5,075 nucleotides of DNA from Chloroflexota bacterium (GTDB lineage Bacteria; Chloroflexota; Dehalococcoidia; SHYM01), in NCBI GenBank assembly GCA_016199375.1, contig JACQGV010000145.1:1-5075 (forward strand), given 5' to 3'. How positions within the stretch are numbered: the stretch's first letter is position 1; each line of letters starts with the position of its first letter. The translations under genes and the position numbers were made by a program. Shown piece after piece: positions 1 through 5,075 of this stretch. Below the pieces are notes generated by a model, which ran no database searches, had not been told where the DNA came from, and saw nothing but the letters and a program-made list of their open reading frames with translations.

Positions 1-222
1 CTCGGTGCCGCCGCTGGTGAAGACCACCTCTCGCGGGCGGCAGCCCAGCACCTGGGCCACCGTCTCGCGGGCGTCGTCCACGGCCTTGCGGGCCTCCTGG
101 GCCAGGGTGTAGATGCTGGAGGGATTGCCGAAGCTGCGGCTGAAGTAGGGCAGCATCGCCTCCAGCACCGCCGGGTGTACCGGCGTAGTGGCGGCGTGGT
201 CCATGTAGACTAGACCTGCCAT
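1..222 (-). CDS. Cysteine desulfurase, NifS/IscS family (5' part only)
   Basis: This is the N-terminal 74 codons of a class V, PLP-dependent aminotransferase-fold enzyme. The family removes sulfur from L-cysteine as an enzyme persulfide and passes it to Fe-S cluster scaffolds or tRNA-thiolation enzymes in the cytoplasm. The frame opens with [17 protein letters not shown], followed by FGNPSS at about residues 33-38 and SGGTE at 70-74. These are the hallmark N-terminal blocks of the family: the D-x-A-A-T-T-P segment, the GNPSS loop and the start of the SGGTEA/SGATE cofactor-binding loop. The PLP lysine and the catalytic cysteine lie beyond the left edge. The ATG at 222-220 is chosen because AGGTGG (complement of 230-235) sits 7 nt upstream and homology begins almost at once. 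A TTGACA-type promoter precedes it. NifS versus IscS versus a tRNA-specific paralogue cannot be decided from this fragment. Confidence 0.93.
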   Translation of the reverse strand, partial: MAGLVYMDHAATTPVHPAVLEAMLPYFSRSFGNPSSIYTLAQEARKAVDDARETVAQVLGCRPREVVFTSGGTE

Positions 223-249
223 GCGAATACCACCTGGCCCCTTGCTTTG

Positions 250-278
250 ATTCTGGGGGCCGCTGGGGGTGTTGTCAA
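250..278 (-). promoter_or_regulatory. Sigma70-like promoter of the cysteine desulfurase gene
   Basis: On the minus strand, a perfect TTGACA -35 box (278-273) is followed after exactly 17 nt by CAGAAT (255-250), which matches 4 of 6 bases of the -10 consensus. Transcription would start near 243, giving a leader of about 20 nt that contains the AGGTGG ribosome-binding site. It implies the desulfurase has its own transcript and does not depend only on read-through from the hemerythrin gene. The call rests on pattern matching alone. Confidence 0.6.
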
Positions 279-289
279 GGCTAGGGCTG

Positions 290-312
290 CGGCGCTACTG
301 ACGGCAGCGCCG
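290..312 (-). terminator. Possible hairpin terminator after the hemerythrin gene
   Basis: A perfect 7-bp inverted repeat, CGGCGCT (290-296) and AGCGCCG (306-312), is separated by a 9-nt loop. It lies 24 nt past the hemerythrin stop codon and just upstream of the desulfurase promoter, where a terminator would be expected. There is no U-tract on either side, so it is not a canonical intrinsic terminator. It may be a weak or factor-assisted stop, or a 3'-end stabilising hairpin. Confidence 0.3.
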
Positions 313-336
313 ACGTGAGGTCGCCAGCGGGGCGCG

Positions 337-882
337 CTAGGGGTATTTAGCCTGGAGCCCGGCGGCCAGCTCCTCCATGGACTGGTGGGTGCCGGCAGGC
401 AGGTCGCCCTCCGCGCCTTGGAAGCAGGTCTCGGTCTGGCCGTCGTCGGCGGGGCTCATGACCGCCTCCCCCATAGCGAAGAGGATGTTGTCTTCCTTGA
501 AGATGTGCTGCCGGAGGAGGGCGCTGTAGGCCCCGCAGAGCGTCAGGATGTCCCCGGCGCTGCCCCCTGACGTTGCGTAGGCGCTCAGGGCCGCTGTGAT
601 CTGCCGCACCAGCTCCCGCCCCTGCTGGTGCTCCGCCAGCATGACGCCGATGGGGCCGCCCTCCTTTGGTATGCCGCGCCCCTCCAGGCAGGGGAAGAGG
701 CAGCGCTCCTCCTTGCGATGGTGGCAGGCGTCAACGAAGACCCGGCTGAACTCCAGCGCCTGGCGCAGGGAGACGGTGTCCAGCGCCCCACCCCTCTGGG
801 CCGCCTGGACTATGCGCTCCAGGGCCTTCAAGACCCGCTCGATGACCCGGTGGTCCCGGCGCAGCTCTTCCGTCGGCCTCAT
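337..882 (-). CDS. Hemerythrin (HHE) domain di-iron protein, 181 aa
   Basis: A predicted soluble four-helix-bundle protein of the hemerythrin/HHE cation-binding family, whose members bind a non-haem di-iron centre for O2/NO sensing, iron storage or repair of damaged iron centres. Candidate ligands in order are H11 (LRRDH), H54/H55 with E58/E59 (CHHRKEE), H85 (AEHQQGR), and H126 with E130/D131 (RQHIFKED). The H126-to-D131 spacing matches the classical H-x4-D pair. A GGPIGVML segment before H85 is typical of stand-alone bacterial HHE proteins. A tail of about 45 residues, acidic and ending near GTH-QSMEELAAGL, follows the domain. Five cysteines are present (C53, C61, C65, C116, C153), two of them next to the H-x3-E motif. 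The start is ATG 882-880, with GGAGAG 8 nt upstream; an upstream in-frame extension to 972 overlaps aroF and has no homology. It begins 43 nt after the aroF stop and may be co-transcribed. It is not a full RIC/YtfE/ScdA protein because the ScdA N-terminal domain is missing. The exact function is unknown. Confidence 0.9.
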   Translation of the reverse strand: MRPTEELRRDHRVIERVLKALERIVQAAQRGGALDTVSLRQALEFSRVFVDACHHRKEERCLFPCLEGRGIPKEGGPIGVMLAEHQQGRELVRQITAALSAYATSGGSAGDILTLCGAYSALLRQHIFKEDNILFAMGEAVMSPADDGQTETCFQGAEGDLPAGTHQSMEELAAGLQAKYP

Positions 883-925
883 GGTTTCGGCTCTCCAACC
901 CTGGCTAGTAGTTATTGCAACTCGC

Positions 926-1981
926 CTAGCGTGTGCCACGCTTGGCCCGAGCGGCCACGGCCGCCTCCGCAAGCCGGCGTCCCACGGCGGCCGCCACGGG
1001 ACGCACCTTCAGCATCAGGGCGGCGAAGTTCTCGAAGGTGAGGGACTGGGCGCCATCGCTGAGGGCGTGGTCGGGGCTGGGGTGCACCTCGATCATGAGG
1101 CCGTCGGCCCCTGCAGCCACGGCGGCCAGGGCCATGGGTGTCACCAGATACCACTTGCCGGTGCCATGGCTGGGATCAGCGATGACGGGCAGGTGGCTCA
1201 GCTTCTGCACCAGGGGCACGGCGCTCAGGTCCAGGGTATTGCGGGTGTAGGTCTCGTAGGTGCGGATGCCCCGCTCGCAAAGGATCACCTGGCTGTTGCC
1301 CTGCTGGAGGATGTAGTCCGCCGCCAGCAGCCACTCCTCGATGGTGCCGGCCATGCCCCTCTTGAGCAGGACAGGCTTGGACACTTTGCCCACCTCGTCC
1401 AGGAGGACGAAGTTCTGCATGTTGCGGGCGCCGATCTGAAGGATGTCAGCATAGCGGGCCACCAGCTCCACGTCGCGCACGCTCAGCACCTCGGTAATCA
1501 CGGGCAGTCCGGTCTCCGCCCGCGCCTCGGCCAGCAGCTTCAGCCCCTCCTCCCCCAGCCCGCGGAACTTATAGGGAGAGGTCCGGGGCTTGAAGGCGCC
1601 GCCGCGCAGGATGGTGGCGCCGGCGGCCTTGACCGCCCGCGCCGTGGACAGGATTTGCTCCCGGCTCTCCACAGAGCAGGGGCCGGCCATCACCACCAGC
1701 TCGCCCCCCCCGATGGTCACTCCCCCAACCCTGACCACGGTGTCGTCGGGATGGAACTCCCGGCTGGCCAGCTTGAAGGGACGCGAGACCACCAGGACCT
1801 GGTCCACCCCAGCCAGCACCTCCAGGTCGTCCTTTAGCTCGGGGTCGGGAGAGCCCAGGATTCCGATGACCGAGCGCTCTTCCCCCTTGGACAGGCTGGG
1901 CCGCAGCCCAGCCTCGCGGATGTGCTGCACTACGGCCTCGATCTCCGCCTGGCTGGATCCCCGCCTCATCACTACGATCAT
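926..1981 (-). CDS. aroF: 3-deoxy-7-phosphoheptulonate (DAHP) synthase, type I-beta, with N-terminal regulatory domain
   Basis: Catalyses phosphoenolpyruvate + erythrose-4-phosphate to DAHP, the first committed step of the shikimate pathway, in the cytoplasm. The 351-residue product aligns by eye with the Thermotoga maritima enzyme from the first residue (MIVVMRRGS). Residues 1-70 look like the ferredoxin-like (ACT-like) domain that mediates Tyr/Phe feedback in that group; [10 protein letters not shown] links it to a KDO8P-synthase-like TIM barrel. Visible landmarks are AGPCSVE (99-105), [13 protein letters not shown] (125-137), IGARNMQN (183-190), LLKRG (205-209), CERGIRT (235-241), DPSHGTG (269-275) and IEVHP (297-301). 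The metal ligands C102, H272, E298 and D309 fall at the same numbers as in T. maritima. ATG at 1981 is preferred because GGAGG lies 5 nt upstream. A GTG at 2014 would add 11 residues and overlap the aroH stop as GTGA, but has no homology support. A basic C-terminal tail (about 336-351) extends past the usual end. An 8-base homopolymer lies at 1704-1711. Confidence 0.97.
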   Translation of the reverse strand: MIVVMRRGSSQAEIEAVVQHIREAGLRPSLSKGEERSVIGILGSPDPELKDDLEVLAGVDQVLVVSRPFKLASREFHPDDTVVRVGGVTIGGGELVVMAGPCSVESREQILSTARAVKAAGATILRGGAFKPRTSPYKFRGLGEEGLKLLAEARAETGLPVITEVLSVRDVELVARYADILQIGARNMQNFVLLDEVGKVSKPVLLKRGMAGTIEEWLLAADYILQQGNSQVILCERGIRTYETYTRNTLDLSAVPLVQKLSHLPVIADPSHGTGKWYLVTPMALAAVAAGADGLMIEVHPSPDHALSDGAQSLTFENFAALMLKVRPVAAAVGRRLAEAAVAARAKRGTR

Positions 1982-1986
1982 CGCTG

Positions 1987-1991
1987 CCTCC
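1987..1991 (-). promoter_or_regulatory. Shine-Dalgarno site fixing the aroF start
   Basis: GGAGG on the minus strand lies 5 nt before ATG 1981-1979, inside the 29-nt aroH-aroF spacer. It favours the ATG over the in-frame GTG at 2014-2012 that overlaps the aroH stop codon. Confidence 0.7.
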
Positions 1992-2010
1992 GAGAGACTT
2001 GGGCTTGGCT

Positions 2011-2418
2011 TCACGGCGCGGGCTTAAAAGCGCTCTCCCCAGTCAGGCCAGAGGAGCGCAGGTTCACCGCCCCTTTCAGGTAGATGTGCTGGACCTCGCT
2101 CGCCTTCTTGCTGGTATTGACCAGAACCATGATGCGGATGCACTTCTGCAGGCTTCCGGGCACGTTCATCTCGTGGCCGCACATGAGGGCCTGCTCCGTC
2201 CAGCCGAGCTGGCGGGCCGCCAGGGCGGGAAACTCGGCGTTCAAGTCCACGGTAGTGGTGAAGAAGGCGCAGGTCACGTCAGCGGCCTTGATGCCGTTGG
2301 CCTCGATCATCCGCACCAGCAGGTCCCTGGTGGCGGCCAGGACCTCTTCCCTGGTGTTGTGCTCCACCGTGATAGCGCCCCTGATGCCTCGGCACCAACG
2401 GGGCTCCCCCTCTGCCAT
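2011..2418 (-). CDS. aroH: Chorismate mutase, monofunctional AroH class
   Basis: Converts chorismate to prephenate, the branch point toward phenylalanine and tyrosine. The 135-residue protein matches Bacillus subtilis AroH (127 aa, trimeric alpha/beta-barrel-like fold) from [10 protein letters not shown] onward. The active-site set can be placed: R13 (equivalent to Bsu R7), C80 (C75), E83 (E78), R95 in KCIRIM (R90), Y113 in HIYLKGAV (Y108) and R121 (R116). It is therefore the AroH type, not the all-helical AroQ type. ATG 2418 is chosen because the RGIRGA block follows within 10 residues. A purine-rich AGGGGGTAGGA stretch precedes it, spanning the trpA stop. Upstream in-frame starts as far as 2520 would lie inside trpA and add non-homologous sequence. 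The gene begins 4 nt after trpA ends and is followed 29 nt later by aroF, so the three are almost certainly co-transcribed. The C-terminal tail after R121 is variable in this family. Confidence 0.96.
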   Translation of the reverse strand: MAEGEPRWCRGIRGAITVEHNTREEVLAATRDLLVRMIEANGIKAADVTCAFFTTTVDLNAEFPALAARQLGWTEQALMCGHEMNVPGSLQKCIRIMVLVNTSKKASEVQHIYLKGAVNLRSSGLTGESAFKPAP

Positions 2419-2422
2419 CGTC

Positions 2423-3226
2423 CTACCCCCTGGCCAGCCCGGCGATGAAAGCGGCCGCCCGCCGCATGCGTTCGGCCGCGGGCGCCGCCTCGATGGCTTC
2501 GAGGAGGGCGCTGCCGACAATAGCCGCCTCCGCCTGTCCCCGCAGGGCCTCCACCTGGGCCCGGGTCGAGATGCCGAACCCGACAGCGAGCGGGAGGCTG
2601 GTCCGCCGGCGCACCCGGCCCAGGAACTCCGGCAGGCGCTCTGGCAGGCGGGCCCGGGCCCCGGTCACGCCCAGCAGACTAACACAATAGATGAAGCCCG
2701 TCGAACGGGCAGCGATTACCGCCAGTCGCTCGTCGCTGCTGGTGGGCGCCGCCAGAAAGACCACGTGCAGGCCCCGCGTTGCACAGGGCGCCGCCAGCTC
2801 GTCGGCCTCCTCCGGCGGCAGGTCCGGGACAATGACGCCGTCGGCGCCAGCGGCGGCGGCCTCAGCGCCGAAGCGCGCTGGCCCGTACTGGAGGATGGGG
2901 TTCACGTAGCTCATGAGCAGCAGGGGCAGCGTCACCCCCCGGGCCCGCAGCGCGGCCACGCTCTCCAGGCAGGCGGCCAGGGTCACGCCCTGGCCCAGGG
3001 CGCGCGCCGACGCCCGCTGAATGGTCGTGCCATCGGCCAGGGGGTCGCTGAAGGGCACCCCGAGCTCCACCAGCGCCGCCCCCGCCTCCTGCAGGGCCGG
3101 CACCAGCTCCAGGGTGCTCCCCCGCTCCGGATAGCCCACGGTTAGATAGGGCGCAACAGCCACCAGACCCTGGCCCCGGAACCAGGCCAGGGTGCGGTCA
3201 ACTCGGTTTGCGAACCCGACCGTCAT
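2423..3226 (-). CDS. trpA: Tryptophan synthase alpha subunit
   Basis: Cleaves indole-3-glycerol phosphate to indole and glyceraldehyde-3-phosphate, and channels indole to the TrpB subunit of the alpha2beta2 complex. The 267 residues form a complete TIM barrel of normal family length. Signature ELGVPFSDPLADG places the catalytic residues at E54 and D65 (E. coli E49 and D60). Other landmarks are YLTVGYP (27-33), SYVNPI (106-111), VPDLPPEE (133-140), the flexible loop GVTGAR (186-191), and phosphate-binding GFGIS (216-220) and VGSA (237-240). Residue T67 replaces the proline often found after ADG in loop 2. The ATG at 3226 shares ATGA with the upstream gene's stop codon, and no Shine-Dalgarno is visible before it, which points to translational coupling. 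trpB is not adjacent on either side, which is unusual because trpB and trpA are commonly neighbours. Confidence 0.97.
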   Translation of the reverse strand: MTVGFANRVDRTLAWFRGQGLVAVAPYLTVGYPERGSTLELVPALQEAGAALVELGVPFSDPLADGTTIQRASARALGQGVTLAACLESVAALRARGVTLPLLLMSYVNPILQYGPARFGAEAAAAGADGVIVPDLPPEEADELAAPCATRGLHVVFLAAPTSSDERLAVIAARSTGFIYCVSLLGVTGARARLPERLPEFLGRVRRRTSLPLAVGFGISTRAQVEALRGQAEAAIVGSALLEAIEAAPAAERMRRAAAFIAGLARG

Positions 3227-3978
3227 GACGATACTACACTGGTACCCAGCAACGCCACGCCATTATAACCGGCGTGGACAAGCATCGCCGGCCAGATGGC
3301 CCGCGTCTGAACGTAGAGGCCAGCCAGCAGCAATCCCAAGGCGAAGATCGGGACCAGCGCGCCGAGCTGCGCGTGGCTCAGGGCAAACAGCGCCGCGCTG
3401 AGCCCGGCCGCTGCCCACAGCCCCACCCGGCCCCGCAGACCACCCAGGATAAACCCCCGAAAGAAGCTCTCCTCCGCCACGGGCGCTATAGCCACCGCCA
3501 GCAGGACTCCCAGGGCCCGGTTGACAATCGTGTCTGTCAAGAGAGGAGGTGGCGGCGGCGGACGCAGGAGCTCAATCCCCAGGGCCCGCACCACCACCCC
3601 GTAGCCCGCTACCAACGCCACCGCCAGCCCCAGGGCCGGTGGCACCAGCCACCAGGCCCAATACTGGCCCCGCTGCAGTCCCAGGGCCAGACGCCCTCCA
3701 GGCCGCCGCAGTGCGAGCCACCAGACCAGCGCCAGCAGAAGGAGCTCAAGCCCCAGCGCCAGGCCCAGGGCCCAGGTCAGCCGTGCCCCCCGCGGCTCTC
3801 CTCCACCGGCGATGGCCCCGCCCAGGGCGCCGGCAACAACTGCGCCCGCCGCTAGTAACAGCAGGGCCAGCGCAACCTCACGAACGCCCCAGGGGGCCTT
3901 AGGCCCCACCCGCTCTCTGGACGAGATCACCCTGATATCTACAGCTCGGCGACTTCCTTCAAATGCCCCAGCATACAA
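3223..3978 (-). CDS. CPBP-family intramembrane metalloprotease (Abi/Rce1-like), start uncertain
   Basis: A multi-pass membrane protein with the three CPBP/Rce1 motifs: EESFFR (E169, E170, R174), F198-x3-H202 (FALSH), and H235-x3-N239 (HAGYN). These form the putative metal-dependent glutamyl protease site within the membrane. Hydrophobic segments lie at about residues 34-56, 67-90, 109-133, 154-168, 185-203, 208-224 and 228-246. A run of six prolines (140-145) sits in the loop before the catalytic helix. Family members include Rce1 CAAX proteases, bacteriocin-immunity proteins and many of unknown substrate; the substrate cannot be inferred here. The given TTG start at 3978 has no Shine-Dalgarno and lies in a small hairpin loop. 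In-frame GTG codons at 3930 and 3909 are alternatives; the latter gives MGPKAPWGVREVAL and removes a poorly hydrophobic N-terminus. The stop overlaps the trpA ATG by 4 nt, and the gene is first in the aromatic operon. Confidence 0.88.
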   Translation of the reverse strand: MYAGAFEGSRRAVDIRVISSRERVGPKAPWGVREVALALLLLAAGAVVAGALGGAIAGGGEPRGARLTWALGLALGLELLLLALVWWLALRRPGGRLALGLQRGQYWAWWLVPPALGLAVALVAGYGVVVRALGIELLRPPPPPPLLTDTIVNRALGVLLAVAIAPVAEESFFRGFILGGLRGRVGLWAAAGLSAALFALSHAQLGALVPIFALGLLLAGLYVQTRAIWPAMLVHAGYNGVALLGTSVVSS

Positions 3979-3984
3979 CGCTGG
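3968..3984 (-). repeat. Small inverted repeat around the protease start region
   Basis: CCAGC (3968-3972) and GCTGG (3980-3984) form a perfect 5-bp stem with a 7-nt loop. On the minus-strand transcript the loop contains the TTG candidate start (3978) and an out-of-frame ATG (3974). If real, it could limit initiation there, but a 5-bp stem is common by chance in GC-rich DNA. Confidence 0.25.
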
Positions 3985-4009
3985 CAGCGGCCCGACAAAC
4001 CCACGGCAC

Positions 4010-4021
4010 GGCCCGCGGGCC
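4010..4021. repeat. 12-bp perfect palindrome at the predicted minus-strand transcription start
   Basis: GGCCCGCGGGCC reads the same on both strands. It begins one base past the minus-strand TATAAT box, so it would cover the +1 site of the aromatic operon. This is a position where a dimeric repressor could act. No known operator is recognised, and the all-G/C composition makes chance occurrence plausible. Confidence 0.4.
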
Positions 4022-4022
4022 C

Positions 4023-4028
4023 ATTATA
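4023..4028 (-). promoter_or_regulatory. Consensus -10 box for the protease-trpA-aroH-aroF operon
   Basis: A perfect TATAAT on the minus strand (4028-4023) stands out in very GC-rich surroundings, 45 nt before the TTG candidate start of the protease gene. No good -35 hexamer is found at 15-18 nt spacing (sequence there is around GCAGGC), so the promoter may be weak or activator-dependent. Start of transcription is predicted near 4016. Confidence 0.5.
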
Positions 4029-4057
4029 GGCCTCGGCAATCTCTGGCCTGCTCCACC

Positions 4058-4085
4058 TTGAAATGCTCCCGACTAATGGTAAAAT
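4058..4085 (+). promoter_or_regulatory. Sigma70-like promoter of atpD with extended -10
   Basis: TTGAAA (4058-4063) is followed after 16 nt by TAAAAT (4080-4085), and TGG at 4077-4079 gives an extended -10 (TGn) element. Transcription would start near 4092, leaving a leader of about 55 nt. It lies only about 30 bp from the oppositely directed TATAAT, so the two promoters are back to back. This supports atpD being the first gene of its own transcript. Confidence 0.6.
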
Positions 4086-4119
4086 ACGACGGTTCTCGCG
4101 GGCGGCCTATATCTGGTGA

Positions 4120-5075
<956 letters not shown>

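Noticed and set aside
883..972. N-terminal extension of the hemerythrin protein
   Set aside because: The extra 30 residues overlap the end of aroF and lack homology, while ATG 882 has a GGAGAG site 8 nt upstream and the HHE domain starts right after it.
596..1837. Long plus-strand open frame (413 codons) opposite the hemerythrin gene and aroF
   Set aside because: It is antisense to two genes with strong family motifs, has low-complexity His/Gln/Gly-rich content, and shows no recognisable domain. Long antisense frames are expected in GC-rich DNA.
2084..3145. Plus-strand open frame (353 codons) opposite aroH and trpA
   Set aside because: It is a shadow of aroH and trpA, both with all catalytic motifs intact on the other strand. 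The product is Arg/Gly/Gln-rich and unlike any known family.

Overview
The window is GC-rich, gene-dense bacterial DNA with housekeeping and biosynthetic genes. Gene content, the closely packed minus-strand genes and the style of the ATP synthase beta subunit (a [10 protein letters not shown] linker before the P-loop) would suit a high-GC Chloroflexota (Dehalococcoidia-like) genome or metagenome contig. That placement is a tentative inference from memory of the families, not a search result.

Layout: positions 1-222 (minus) hold the N-terminal 74 codons of a NifS/IscS-type cysteine desulfurase, with a good sigma70-like promoter just upstream. Positions 337-882 (minus) encode a small hemerythrin (HHE) di-iron protein. 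Positions 926-3978 (minus) form a tight gene run, in transcription order: a CPBP-family intramembrane protease, tryptophan synthase alpha (trpA), AroH-class chorismate mutase (aroH) and DAHP synthase with an N-terminal ferredoxin-like regulatory domain (aroF). The protease overlaps trpA by 4 nt, trpA and aroH are 4 nt apart, and aroH and aroF are 29 nt apart. The hemerythrin gene follows 43 nt later and may be on the same transcript. Positions 3979-4146 are a divergent promoter region. From 4147 (plus) the F-type ATP synthase beta subunit gene atpD starts with GTG behind a strong Shine-Dalgarno and runs off the right edge after 309 codons.

How the genes work together: AroF makes the first shikimate-pathway intermediate, AroH diverts chorismate to prephenate (Phe/Tyr), and TrpA performs the penultimate step of tryptophan synthesis. 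The run is therefore a small aromatic amino acid operon, but without trpB or the rest of trp beside trpA, and with a membrane protease at its head. Cysteine desulfurase (sulfur donor for Fe-S clusters and tRNA thiolation) and hemerythrin (non-haem di-iron) are co-oriented neighbours at the left end.

I found no mobile element, CRISPR array, tRNA, rRNA or sign of a new defence or biosynthetic system. The most unusual points are organisational: atpD heading its own transcript rather than following atpG, and trpA lacking a Shine-Dalgarno and apparently coupled to the protease gene.
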